Shown here piece after piece: positions 37,415 through 46,069 of a stretch of 56,123 nucleotides of DNA; position 1 is the first letter of the stretch, and each line of letters starts with the position of its first letter. Under the pieces are notes generated by a model. That model saw only the letters and a program-made list of their open reading frames with translations. It did no database searches and had not been told where the DNA came from. The position numbers were made by a program, and so were the translations under genes. Origin of the DNA: Egibacteraceae bacterium (GTDB lineage Bacteria; Actinomycetota; Nitriliruptoria; Euzebyales; Egibacteraceae); NCBI GenBank assembly GCA_030446745.1, contig JAUJMS010000001.1:1-56123 (forward strand). The letters run 5' to 3'.

Positions 37415-38239
37415 TCAGGCGTCGGCGCGGGCGAGGAAGTCGCGCACGACCTTCAGCCAGTAGCCCGGATTCTCGAGCTGCGGCACGTGCGCGGCGCCGG
37501 GCACGACCGCGAACTCGGCACCGGCGGTCACCGCGGCGAGCAGTCGCTGCTCGGCGACGGTCCAGTAGTCGTCGTCCTCGCCGGCGACGACAAGGACCGG
37601 GATGTCGATCCCGCGCAGGAAGGCGCCGAGGGGCACCGCGCCGATGAGCGCGCGCGCGCCGCCCACGACGGCGACGGGGTTCAGGCTCAGCAAGCGTCGG
37701 TGCACGAACGCCTCGCGCGCCGGGTCGTCCGGCGTGACGCTGGCGCGCAGTCCGCCGTCGGCCGCGGGGCGGCGACGGACCTCCTCCCACGCGGCCGCGA
37801 GCCCGCGGTCGCGCGCCGCGAGCGCGATGCGGGTGACGACCTCGGCCGCCTCCTCGCGCAGCGCCCCGACGCCGGTGTCGGCCAGCACCAGGCAGCGCAG
37901 CCGCTGGCTGGACGTCGACGCGACCCGCTGGGCGACCAGGCCGCCCAGCGAGTGGCCGAGCAGCGCGAACTCACCGAGCCCCAGGACGTCGGCGGCGCGC
38001 AGCACCCACGCGGCGGTGACCGCGAGTCCGTACGCCGCGGGGTCGTCGGGTCCGGCGGAGCCGCCGTGGCCGGGCAGGTCGACCGCGACGACGCGCCGGT
38101 CGGCCGCCAGGCCGTCGACGACGGCGTCGAAGTCCTCCTTGGAGCCGGTGAACCCGTGGACCAGCAGCAGCGGCGCGCCGGGTCCGCCGTCGCGCTCGCG
38201 GTACGCGACGGGGCGCCCGTCGATGGTGATCGTCGTCAT
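37415..38239 (-). CDS. Alpha/beta hydrolase
   Basis: A 274-residue enzyme. The oxyanion region is LLVHGFTGSKEDFDAVV near residue 25 and the nucleophile elbow is GHSLGG near residue 95. VLVVAGEDDDYWTVAEQ near 215 carries the acid, and GAAHVPQLENP near 250 the catalytic His. It fits lactonase/esterase or BphD-type hydrolases; the substrate is unknown. ATG 38239. No signal peptide. Confidence 0.88.
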   Translation of the reverse strand: MTTITIDGRPVAYRERDGGPGAPLLLVHGFTGSKEDFDAVVDGLAADRRVVAVDLPGHGGSAGPDDPAAYGLAVTAAWVLRAADVLGLGEFALLGHSLGGLVAQRVASTSSQRLRCLVLADTGVGALREEAAEVVTRIALAARDRGLAAAWEEVRRRPAADGGLRASVTPDDPAREAFVHRRLLSLNPVAVVGGARALIGAVPLGAFLRGIDIPVLVVAGEDDDYWTVAEQRLLAAVTAGAEFAVVPGAAHVPQLENPGYWLKVVRDFLARADA

Positions 38240-38297
38240 CGCCGGCGAGGCTACGCCACGCGGTCGGGCGCCCCGGTGCCGGGGCTACGCTTGGTCG

Positions 38298-39097
38298 ATG
38301 CCGCCGACCTCCGTGGTGCCCAGCGTCGGCTGGGGTGTCCTGCACCTGTTCTTCTCGCTGCGCCGCGAGCTGCTCGACGACACCACCGCCGCGGCGAAGG
38401 ACTTCGCCGAGCGGCTGGAGGCCTTCGACGCGCGCGACGGCTACCAGCTGCTCGCCTTCAGCGTCCTGGGGCAGAAGGCCGACATCGGTCTTCTCGCGCT
38501 CGGTCCAGACCTTGCCGAGCTCGACCGGCTGTCGACCGAGCTGACCGCGTCGCCGCTGGGCGCGGCGTTGATCCCCGCGGCGTCGTACCTGTCGCTGACC
38601 GAGCTCAGCGAGTACACCTCCACGGCCGACGACGAGTCGCGCCGCCTGCAAGACGAGGAGGGGCTCGCCGAGGGCTCGCCCGAGCACGCCGAAGCGCTCG
38701 CCGCGTTCACCGCGCGGATGGCGGACTACCAGCAGCACCGCCTCCACCCGGCGTTGCCGAAGCGCAAGGTGATCGGCTTCTACCCGATGAGCAAGCGGCG
38801 GGCAGCCGGCGACAACTGGTACACGCTCGACTTCGCCGAGCGCAACGGCTCATGGCCGGCCACGCGGGTCGGCCGCAGCTACCGCGGGCGCGTGCTGCAG
38901 CTCATCACCGGGTCGACCGGTCTGGACGACTGGGAGTGGGGCGTCACGCTGCTCGCCGACGACCCGGCGGCCCTGAAGGACATCGTCTACGAGATGCGCT
39001 TCGACGAGGTCAGCGCGCGCTACGGCGAGTTCGGCCCGTTCGTCGTCGGCCTGGTCCTCGACCCCCCGACCTCATGGCCCACCTCGCGCTGCTGTAA
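38298..39097 (+). CDS. hemQ: Coproheme decarboxylase/peroxidase HemQ (C-terminal frameshift in C6 run)
   Basis: About 265 residues of the chlorite-dismutase-like family that oxidatively decarboxylates coproheme to heme b in the actinobacterial/firmicute pathway. HLFFSLRRELLDD near residue 17 opens the ferredoxin-like repeat. KVIGFYPMSKRRAAGDNWYT near 157 matches the heme-propionate/tyrosyl segment, and IVYEMRFDEVSARYGEFGPF near 231 ends the second repeat. A run of six C at 39061-39066 shifts the frame. The expected ending (DLMAHLALL, stop at 39097) is in the next frame, and without correction the frame runs to 39650. A sequencing indel is likely. No other heme genes are adjacent. Confidence 0.88.
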
Positions 39098-39167
39098 CGG
39101 CCCCCAAGTCGGGATTGCGGGCCCGGGTCACCGACGCTCCCGGCCGTCGTTACCCCGCGTGCCTCAG

Positions 39168-39443
39168 TCAGGTGTTGATGGCGTCCTTGAAGCCCTTGCC
39201 CGGCTTGAACGCGGGGGCCTTGGAGGCGGCGACCTGCAGCTCCTCGCCGGTCTGCGGGTTGCGCCCCGTGCGGGCCGCGCGCTCGCGGACCTCGAAGGTG
39301 CCGAATCCCGTCAGCGACACCTTCTCGCCCTCCTGCAGGGCGGATGTGATCGAGTCCAGCACGGCGTCGAGCGCCTGGGAGACCTCGTTCTTGTTCAGAC
39401 CGGCCTTGTCGGCGGCGGCTTCGGCGAGCTGGCTTTTGTTCAT
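39168..39443 (-). CDS. hup: HU-family DNA-binding protein
   Basis: A 91-residue histone-like protein: MNKSQLAEAAADKAGLNKNE start, VSLTGFGTFEVRERAARTGR (residues 43-62), then the beta-arm motif GRNPQTGEEL and the ending FKPGKGFKDAI. It is a classic bacterial HU without the Lys/Ala-rich tail of mycobacterial HupB. GAGGAGC precedes ATG 39443. It compacts and bends DNA in the nucleoid. Convergent with hemQ. Confidence 0.95.
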   Translation of the reverse strand: MNKSQLAEAAADKAGLNKNEVSQALDAVLDSITSALQEGEKVSLTGFGTFEVRERAARTGRNPQTGEELQVAASKAPAFKPGKGFKDAINT

Positions 39444-39624
39444 CTCGTGCTCCTCGTCTGGCGTGGTCGCAGAAGGCTGGGACCGCGCGGCGGGCCTCGG
39501 TTGGGTGCCGGGGGAAGGGCGCCGCGGCGCGCTCGGGGCGCTACGTTGCCCCACGATTCCCGCCACCGCAAGCACCGCCCCCGCGCCCCTGCGCCGGCGC
39601 CGCCGCCCCGTAGGGTTGCCGGCC

Positions 39625-40406
39625 ATGCGACGGCTCGCGGTCATCGGTGACTCGCTGACCTTCCACGACGCCGCAGGTCCGGTGCCGCTGGGCGACGCCC
39701 GGCTGTTCCCCAACGTCCTCGCGGCTCGCCTCGGCGCCGCGCGCGGCGAGGACTGGCACGCGGTCGTCGTCGCGCGCGCCGGCTGGGGCGTGCGCGAGGT
39801 GTGGCTCGCGCTGCAGCGCGACGTGCATCTCCAGCAGCAGGTCCTCGTCGGCGCCGACGCGGTGGTCCTGGCTGCCGGCTCGATCGACACCCTGCCCGTC
39901 GGCGTCCCGCGCCCCGCGATGGCCGCGCTGCCCTACCTGCGCCCGACGCCGCTGCGCCGGTCCGCCGCGCGATCGACCGCGCGCATCCGGCGCTGGTCCG
40001 CGCGACCGGGGCGCGGCTGCGCTACACGCCGACGTCGGTGTACCGCCACGCCTGGTCCAAGAGCGTCGACGCGCTGCGGCTGTTCACCGGCAACGCCCCG
40101 CTGTGCGCGGTGCTGCCGGCGGTCCACCGCGGCGCGTACTACGCGGGCAGCATGCGCCACCACCCGCAGGTGCGCGCCGTGACGAAGGCGCTCGCCGCGC
40201 AGCGTGGTGTGCCGCTCGTCGACCTCGCCGCGCTCGAGCGGCCGTTTCTCGACCGGCTCAACCCCGACGGGCTGCACTGGCCGTTCGAGCTGCACACCGT
40301 CGTCGCCGACGCGATGGCGGCGGTGCTGCTCGCGCAGCTCGGCCACCCGTCGCCTTCGCCGGCTCAGCCGCCGGGCGCGACCGCCGAGCCACCCGCCGCC
40401 AGCTGA
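39625..40406 (+). CDS. octT: SGNH hydrolase-like diglucosylglycerate octanoyltransferase (one frameshift)
   Basis: About 260 residues. The opening LAVIGDSLTFHDAAGPVP has the GDSL nucleophile block. It continues DARLFPNVLAARLG, then VVLAAGSIDTLPVGVPRPA, LPYLRPTPLRR and, after a frame change at about 39955-39965, VRRAIDRAHPALVRATGARL and RLNPDGLHWPFELH (Asp-x-x-His of the triad). This closely follows mycobacterial OctT, which octanoylates a precursor of methylglucose lipopolysaccharides. One base change in a G/C run restores the frame. The last 43 bp overlap the convergent HAD gene. Assignment to OctT is by recall of the family pattern; a generic SGNH esterase is the alternative. Confidence 0.75.
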
Positions 40407-41044
40407 GCGGGGTCCAAACCGAGCAGCGTCGCCACCCGGGGCAACGTCGTCGCGGCGTCGCGGTGCACCACGCCGGCCATGCCCGCCGCCTCGGCGGCGG
40501 CGACGTTGCTGTCGAGGTCGTCGACGAACACGCAGTCGCGCGGGGCGACGCCGAGGCGCCGCGCGGCCAGGGCGAAGATCGCGGGGTCGGGCTTGCGCAG
40601 GCCCACCTCGCCGGAGATGACGACCGCGTCGAACAGCGCCGGAAACCGCTCGCGCGGGTAGCCCTCGCGGCCCCAGCTGTTGGACAGCAGGCCGGTGCGG
40701 ATCCCGGCCCGGCGCGCGCCGGCGACGGCGGTCAGCATCGCCTCGTCGAGCTCGACGTTGGCGAACAACCGGCGCAGCAACCCGTCGGGGGAGATCTCGA
40801 CCCCCGCCTTGTCCGACAGCACCGTCGCGAGCCCAGTGGCGAACTCCTCGCCGGTGATCCGCCCCGTCTCGACCTGATGGACCGGCCCGTCGCCGTGCGG
40901 CCCGCCGTAGGCCTCCAGGAAGGTCTCTTTCACCAGCTCCGACGCGACGCCGACCTCGCGACAGAACACCCGGAACGAGCGGGTGATCGACGTCGTCAGC
41001 ACCCCGCCGTAGTCGACGAGCAGCGCGCTGCGCGGCTCAGGCAC
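40364..41044 (-). CDS. HAD-superfamily hydrolase (subfamily IA)
   Basis: The 226-residue HAD protein has nucleophile block LLVDYGGVLTT near residue 8 (second Asp replaced by Gly, as in epoxide-hydrolase/ACAD10-like HADs), GLLSNSWGREG near 117, KPDPAIFALAARRLG near 150 and FVDDLDSNVAAAEAAGM near 172. It overlaps the aminoglycoside-phosphotransferase-like gene by 8 bp. The HAD-APH pair mirrors the fused N-terminal half of animal ACAD10. Start GTG 41044. Confidence 0.86.
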   Translation of the reverse strand: MPEPRSALLVDYGGVLTTSITRSFRVFCREVGVASELVKETFLEAYGGPHGDGPVHQVETGRITGEEFATGLATVLSDKAGVEISPDGLLRRLFANVELDEAMLTAVAGARRAGIRTGLLSNSWGREGYPRERFPALFDAVVISGEVGLRKPDPAIFALAARRLGVAPRDCVFVDDLDSNVAAAEAAGMAGVVHRDAATTLPRVATLLGLDPAQLAAGGSAVAPGG

Positions 41045-42059
41045 CGCACCACGCCCGCGCCCGCGCCGCCATCGCTGGGACGGCGCGTTCCAGGACGGCG
41101 AACCACTCGCTGTCGGCCTTGCCGGCGAGGTAGCGCTTGTACAGCCCCTCCGACAGGATCGCGAGCTTCCACAGCGCGAGCGTCCGGTAGAAGGTCAGGT
41201 CGCCCAACGCCAACCCGGTCGCGGCCTGGTAGCGCTCGACGAGCTCCGCGCGGGTGCGAAACCCCGGCAGCTGCGTCGGCAGCGGTACCCCCCACACGGT
41301 GTCCTCGCCGGCCTCGGGCCAGAACACGAGCAGGTAGCCGAGGTCCGCAAGCGGGTCGCCGAGTGTGGCCATCTCCCAGTCGAGGATCCCGACGAGCCGC
41401 GCCGGCGGCGCCGCGGCGAACACGACGTTGTCGAGCTTGTAGTCGCCGTGGACCAGCGCCGACGGCGACTCCGACGGCACCGAGGCCTCCAGCCAGCCGC
41501 GGACCGCGTCGACGTCGGGCAGCTCGCGGGTGGCCATGACCCCCCACTGCTTCGTCCAGCGTTTCACCTGCCGAGCGGTGTAGCCCTGCGGCCGGCCGAG
41601 GTCGCCCAGCCCGACCGCGTCCGGGTCGACGCGGTGCAGTTCGGCCAGGGCGTCGATCATCTCGTCGCTCATCACGGCGCGGTCGCCCGGCGCGAACGCC
41701 GGCGGAGGGTCGCCGCGCACGACGACGCCGTCGAGAACCTCCATCAGATAGAAGGGCACGCCGATCACGGCGGGGTCGGCGCACGCGACGACGGGTCGCG
41801 GGGCGCGCACCGGCGTGGCGACGAGGGCGCTGAGCACCCGGTGCTCGCGCATCATGTCGTGGGCGGTCTCGGGCAGGTCGCCCAGCGGTGGGCGGCGCAG
41901 CACCCACGCCCGCTCGCCGCGCCGCACGACGAAGGTCAGGTTCGAGCGTCCCTCCCCCGTCTTGGTGACCGTCAGCGGCTGGCCGCGCGCGTCGTCGAGG
42001 TGCTCGTCGAGAAACGCGCCGAGCGGCCCGGCGGGGACGAGCTCGTCGACGTCGACCAT
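41037..42059 (-). CDS. APH-family phosphotransferase (ACAD10/11 kinase-like)
   Basis: A 340-residue kinase-fold protein. LTVTKTGEGRSNLTFVVRRG near residue 30 is the glycine-rich loop, WVLRRPP carries the ATP Lys equivalent, ALVHGDYKLDNVVF near 200 is the catalytic loop and VGILDWEMATLGDPLADLG near 222 the metal motif. These sequences match ACAD10/11-type phosphotransferases rather than antibiotic resistance enzymes. A role in hydroxyacyl-CoA catabolism with the coupled HAD protein is reasonable. No acyl-CoA dehydrogenase is adjacent. Confidence 0.88.
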   Translation of the reverse strand: MVDVDELVPAGPLGAFLDEHLDDARGQPLTVTKTGEGRSNLTFVVRRGERAWVLRRPPLGDLPETAHDMMREHRVLSALVATPVRAPRPVVACADPAVIGVPFYLMEVLDGVVVRGDPPPAFAPGDRAVMSDEMIDALAELHRVDPDAVGLGDLGRPQGYTARQVKRWTKQWGVMATRELPDVDAVRGWLEASVPSESPSALVHGDYKLDNVVFAAAPPARLVGILDWEMATLGDPLADLGYLLVFWPEAGEDTVWGVPLPTQLPGFRTRAELVERYQAATGLALGDLTFYRTLALWKLAILSEGLYKRYLAGKADSEWFAVLERAVPAMAARARAWCGA

Positions 42060-42119
42060 CGCTGCCGCGCCTTCCGTGCGGTAGACCGTGCGGCCGCGAA
42101 CCTAGGTCTGGAGCCGGCG

Positions 42120-42803
42120 TTGGGGCAAACACCACGAGCCGCCGCCGAGCCCACCGCGGCGGCGCCGCAACCTCGGTGGGTGTGCCTCGACGTCGGCGAG
42201 GTGCTCGTCGACGAGACCCGCATCTGGTCGACGTGGGCCGACGTCCTGGGCGTGCCGCGGTTCACCCTTCTCGCCGTGCTCGGCGGCGTCATCGCCCGTG
42301 GCGGTGACCACCGCGACGCCTTCGCGCTGCTCGGTGTCGACGACTGGCGCGACCGCGAACCGGCGGTGCAGCGCCGCTACGGCGGGTTCACCGCCGCCGA
42401 TCTATACCCCGACGCGTTGCCGACGCTGGCGGCGCTGCGCGCGGCGGGCTGGCGCACGGCGGTCGTCGCCAACCAGCCGGCGTCGCGCTCGGCCGAGCTG
42501 GCGGCCCTCGGCGTCGAGCCCGACGTCATGGCGATGAGCGACGCCCTCGGCGTGGCGAAACCCGACCCCGCCTTCTACCAGCGGCTGCTCGCGCTGCTCG
42601 GCCACCCGCGGCCGGTCTCGGTCGTCTACGTGGGCGACCGCGTGGACAACGACGTCAGCGCCGCGGCCAACGCGGGGCTGCGCGCGGTATGGCTGCGCCG
42701 CGGCCCGTGGGGGCTGCTCGGACGCGATGCGGACGGGCACGCCGACGCCACCATCACCGGCCTAGGCGAGCTGGTGACTTGCGTCGCTGCCTTGCAGCCG
42801 TGA
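42120..42803 (+). CDS. HAD-family hydrolase
   Basis: About 227 residues. WVCLDVGEVLVDETRIWSTW near residue 20 gives the nucleophile block, VVANQPASRSAELAALG near 118 the Thr/Ser motif, GVAKPDPAFYQRLLA near 144 the Lys and YVGDRVDNDVSAAANAG near 171 the acidic block. The start is uncertain. TTG 42120 gives an Ala/Pro-rich extension, and GTG 42180 would remove the Trp before the nucleophile strand. The substrate is unknown. Divergent from the APH-like gene by 60 bp. Confidence 0.8.
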   Translation: MGQTPRAAAEPTAAAPQPRWVCLDVGEVLVDETRIWSTWADVLGVPRFTLLAVLGGVIARGGDHRDAFALLGVDDWRDREPAVQRRYGGFTAADLYPDALPTLAALRAAGWRTAVVANQPASRSAELAALGVEPDVMAMSDALGVAKPDPAFYQRLLALLGHPRPVSVVYVGDRVDNDVSAAANAGLRAVWLRRGPWGLLGRDADGHADATITGLGELVTCVAALQP

Positions 42804-42809
42804 CCGACG

Positions 42810-43166
42810 TCAGCGCCGCGCGGCGTCGGCGAGGCGCTGCCAGCCCTCGACGTCGTCGCCGACGCTGAGATCGTTCGCGACGCGGACCAGCGGCAGCCGC
42901 AGCATCGTCGGGTCGGCAACCATCCGCGCGAGCCAGTCCTCGTCGGACGCAGACACGTACCGCAGCCCCTGGTCGCGGTACGTGCGCGAGTCGGGGTCGA
43001 GCAGCGCCGCGACGCCGAAGCGCTGGACGAAGCGGCGAAGCTCGCCGGGCGACGGGGCGCGCTTGCGCAGGTCGACGTAGCTGACCCGGACGCGACGCTC
43101 GCTGAACCACCGCTGCGCCTTGCGCGTCGCCTTCGACCCGGCGACGCCGAACAGCTGCACGTCCAT
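42810..43166 (-). CDS. ArsC/Spx-like thioredoxin-fold protein
   Basis: The 118-residue protein starts MDVQLFGVAGSKATRKAQRW; ArsC/Spx proteins have Cys in the SKATRKA position but here no cysteine is present anywhere. VSYVDLRKRAPSPGELRRFV near residue 28 and ADPTMLRLPLVRVANDLSVG near 84 (LRxPLV, cis-Pro region) match the ArsC/Spx fold. Loss of the redox Cys points to a binding or regulatory role. It is convergent with the HAD gene by 6 bp. ATG 43166. Confidence 0.75.
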   Translation of the reverse strand: MDVQLFGVAGSKATRKAQRWFSERRVRVSYVDLRKRAPSPGELRRFVQRFGVAALLDPDSRTYRDQGLRYVSASDEDWLARMVADPTMLRLPLVRVANDLSVGDDVEGWQRLADAARR

Positions 43167-43265
43167 CGCGCGTGGCATCGTACCGACCCGCGGCTGGGCC
43201 ACTCGGCGGACGCCACGGTGCGCCCATCCGTCCAACCGGCAACGTCGTTGGAGGCCGCGGCTGGA

Positions 43266-43904
43266 ATGGCGGTGCGAGCGGTGGTCGTCGACATCGGAGG
43301 CGTGCTCGAGTGCACGCCTCCGACCGGTTGGGTCCAGAGGTGGGAGCGGCGGCTCGGCCTCGACGCCGGCGGCCTCGCAGCGCGGGTGACCGACGTCTGG
43401 CGCCCCGGGCGTACCGGGCAGGCGACCCTGCACGAGATCGAGCGGCGCACGGCTGAGGTGCTGGGGCTGGGACAGGTCGAGGCGCGCGACCTCTGGGACG
43501 ACGTCTGGGCCTAGTACCTCGGCACGTTGAACGCACCGTTCGCGGAGTACGTCGCCGGTCTGCGACCCCGCTACAGGACCGCGATCCTCAGCAACAGCTT
43601 CGTGGGCGCGCGCGAACGCGAGCAGCGGCTCTACGGGTTCGAGGACATGGTCGACGTCGTCGTCTACTCGCATGAAGTGGGACTGGAGAAGCCCGACCCA
43701 CGCTGCTACCAGCTCGTCTGCGCCCGTCTCGGCGTGACGCCCTCGGACACCGTGTTCGTCGACGACGTCGAGCCCAACGTGACCGCGGCGCGCGACGTCG
43801 GCATGACGGCGGTCCTGTTCACCGGCAACGACCAAGCCATCGCCGACATCGAGGCGCACCTCGCCGGGCGAGCGGAGCGCCGCGAGTCGGGCACTCTGGG
43901 GTGA
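43266..43904 (+). pseudogene. HAD-family hydrolase with in-frame amber stop
   Basis: The frame from ATG 43266 reads MAVRAVVVDIGGVLECTPPT (nucleophile block) to WDDVWA, then TAG at 43512-43514. It continues in the same frame with YLGTLNAPFAEYVAGL, TAILSNSFVGARE, HEVGLEKPDPRCYQLVCARL and VFVDDVEPNVTAARDVGM to a stop at 43902-43904. Homologues normally have an acidic residue at this position, so GAG to TAG is the likely change. The rest is conserved, so the mutation is recent or a base error. The stop overlaps the amidase start (TGATG), showing an operon. Confidence 0.82.
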
Positions 43905-45313
43905 TGGACTCCGAGCTGCTCGCGCTCCCGGTCGTCGAGCTGGCCGCGCTGATCCGCCGCCGGGCGGTGTCACCGGTCGAGGTGATGACCGCGTCGCTCG
44001 AGCGCATCGAGCGCGTCGACCCGCTGCTCAACAGCATCGTGACGCTCGACGCCGACGGGGCGCTGGCTGCCGCCCGCGCCGCCGAGGCGCGCACCGGCAC
44101 CGCGGACGCGCCGCCGTTCGACGGCGTGCCGCTCGCGGTGAAGGACCTCCACCTCACCCGCGGCATGCGCACGACGTTCGGCACCGTGTCGCTCGCCAGC
44201 TTCGTGCCAGGCACCGACGACGAGCACGTCGCGCGGCTGCGTCGCGCCGGCTTCGTCGTGGTCGGCAAGACCAACGTGCCCGAACTCGGCACGCTGCCCG
44301 TATCCGAGTCGGTCCTGCTCGGCCCGTGCCGCAACCCGTGGGACCCGTCGCGCACCCCGGGCGGTTCGTCGGGCGGCGCCGCCGCGGCGCTGGCGGCGCA
44401 GCTGGTCCCGGCGGTGCAGGGCTCCGACGGCGCGGGATCGATCCGCATCCCGGCGTCCAACTGCGGAGTCTTCGGCTTCAAGCCGTCGCGCGGTCGGGTG
44501 TCGAGCGCCCCGCTCGGCGACCTCCTGCCTGGCCTGTCGACCGCGGGACCGCTCAGTCGCCATGTCGTCGACGCGGCGGCGCTGCTCGACGTGATGCGCG
44601 GCTACGCGCTCGGCGACCCGTCGTGGGCGCCGCCGCCTGCGCGCGACTACGTCCGCGACGCGGCGCAGGACCCGCCGCGCCTGCGGGTGGGGCTGGTGAC
44701 GACGTCGCCGCTGGGCACCTTCTCCCCCGAGACGGTCACCGCCGCGGAGGACGCGGCGCGGCTGCTCGAGCGCCTCGGCCACGCCGTCGAGCCGTTCGCG
44801 TTGCCGGTCGGTGAGCGCTTCAAGGACGACTTCCAGACCGTGTGGGCCGCCGGCCTGGCGACGGCGCCGGTGCCGCCCGCGACCCTCGAGCCGTTCAACG
44901 AGCAGCTCGCGGCGCTCGGCCGCAGGACCTCCGCACCGGCGCTGCTGCAGGCGACCGCGTCGCTGCAGCAGCAGGCCCGCGCGATCGTCACGGCGAGCGA
45001 CTCGTTCGACGTCGTCGTCGCCCCGACGCTGATGCGCGAACCGCTCGCCGTGGGGGAGCTGGCGCCGCTGGCGGCCGACGCCGCCGGGCTGCTCGACGTG
45101 CTCGCCGGCTACGTCGGCTTCACGCCCGTCGCGAACGTCACCGGTCAGCCGTCGATGAGCCTGCCGCTGGGCCGATCGGCGACGGGGCTGCCGCTCGGCG
45201 TGATGGTCACCGGCCGCCCGGCGGACGAGGCGACGCTGTTCGCGCTCGCCGGGCAGGTGCAGCGCGCGGCGGACTGGACCGCGCACCGTCCCGCGTTGGC
45301 GGAGGCCCGCTGA
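43904..45313 (+). CDS. Amidase signature family protein
   Basis: A 469-residue Ser-cisSer-Lys hydrolase. The catalytic Lys is in PLAVKDLHLT near residue 81. The Gly/Ser-rich block RTPGGSSGGAAAAL near 152 carries the cis-Ser, and GSDGAGSIRIPASNCGVFGF near 177 the nucleophile Ser. It is similar to aryl-amide/acylamidases and distinct from GatA because no gatB/gatC neighbours exist. It may convert amides such as those made by the nitrile hydratase 35 kb away, but nothing shows a link. Start ATG 43904; GTG 43901 is equally possible. Confidence 0.9.
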   Translation: MDSELLALPVVELAALIRRRAVSPVEVMTASLERIERVDPLLNSIVTLDADGALAAARAAEARTGTADAPPFDGVPLAVKDLHLTRGMRTTFGTVSLASFVPGTDDEHVARLRRAGFVVVGKTNVPELGTLPVSESVLLGPCRNPWDPSRTPGGSSGGAAAALAAQLVPAVQGSDGAGSIRIPASNCGVFGFKPSRGRVSSAPLGDLLPGLSTAGPLSRHVVDAAALLDVMRGYALGDPSWAPPPARDYVRDAAQDPPRLRVGLVTTSPLGTFSPETVTAAEDAARLLERLGHAVEPFALPVGERFKDDFQTVWAAGLATAPVPPATLEPFNEQLAALGRRTSAPALLQATASLQQQARAIVTASDSFDVVVAPTLMREPLAVGELAPLAADAAGLLDVLAGYVGFTPVANVTGQPSMSLPLGRSATGLPLGVMVTGRPADEATLFALAGQVQRAADWTAHRPALAEAR

Positions 45314-46065
45314 TGCTCGTCGACGCGACGGTCGTCGTCACCGGCGCTTCCAGCGGGATCGGCGCGGCGTGCGCGGAGGCGTTCGCGGCGGTCGGGGCGC
45401 GGCTGGTGATCTGCGCGCGGCGATCCGACCGGCTTCGCGACCTCGCCGAGCGCCTGCCGACGGAGGTGCATCCCGTCGCCCTGGACGTGCGCGACCGTGC
45501 CGCCGTCGACGCGGCGTTCGCCGCACTGCCCACCCAGTGGCGTGACGTCGACGTGCTGGTCAACAACGCCGGCCTCGCCGCGGGACTCGCGCCGTTGCAG
45601 GACGGCGACCCCGACGACTGGGACGTCACGATCGACACGAACGTCAAAGGGCTGCTGTACGTGACCCGCGCCGTCGTGCCGGCGATGGTCGCTCGCGGGG
45701 CCGGCCACGTGGTGAACGTCGGTTCCATCGCGGGACGCGAGGCGTATCCCGGCGGGGCGGTGTACTGCGCGACGAAGGCCGCGGTTGACCGCATCACCAG
45801 GGCGCTGCGGATGGATTTGCTCGGCACCGGCGTGCGGGTCTCGACGGTGGACCCGGGGCTCGTCGAGACGGAGTTCTCCGTCGTGCGCTTCGCCGGCGAC
45901 CGTGACCGGGCCGACGCCGTCTACCGCGGCATGACGCCGTTGACCGCCGACGACGTCGCCGAGGCGGTCGTGTGGGTCGCCGACCGCCCGGCGCACGTCC
46001 AGGTCGCCGAGGTGGTGCTGCTGCCGACCGACCAGGCGTCGGCGACGCGCGTGGCCCGGCGCTGA
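45313..46065 (+). CDS. Short-chain dehydrogenase/reductase (YdfG-like)
   Basis: A 250-residue classical SDR with VVVTGASSGIGAACAEAF at residues 7-24, VLVNNAGLA near 80, catalytic Ser in NVGSIAGREAYPGG near 137 and YCATK (Tyr/Lys) near 157. The VLLPTDQASATRV ending is typical of 3-hydroxy acid/serine dehydrogenases using NADP. ATG overlaps the amidase stop by one base. Possible partner of the amidase; substrate unknown. Convergent with dprE2 by 4 bp. Confidence 0.88.
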   Translation: MLVDATVVVTGASSGIGAACAEAFAAVGARLVICARRSDRLRDLAERLPTEVHPVALDVRDRAAVDAAFAALPTQWRDVDVLVNNAGLAAGLAPLQDGDPDDWDVTIDTNVKGLLYVTRAVVPAMVARGAGHVVNVGSIAGREAYPGGAVYCATKAAVDRITRALRMDLLGTGVRVSTVDPGLVETEFSVVRFAGDRDRADAVYRGMTPLTADDVAEAVVWVADRPAHVQVAEVVLLPTDQASATRVARR

Positions 46066-46069
46066 GCCG

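Noticed and set aside
41037..42059. Aminoglycoside resistance phosphotransferase
   Set aside because: Sequence details and the overlapping HAD gene match ACAD10/11-type kinases rather than resistance enzymes.
43904..45313. Amidase as GatA of the tRNA amidotransferase
   Set aside because: No gatB or gatC nearby, and it is followed by an SDR; the signature fits a general amidase.
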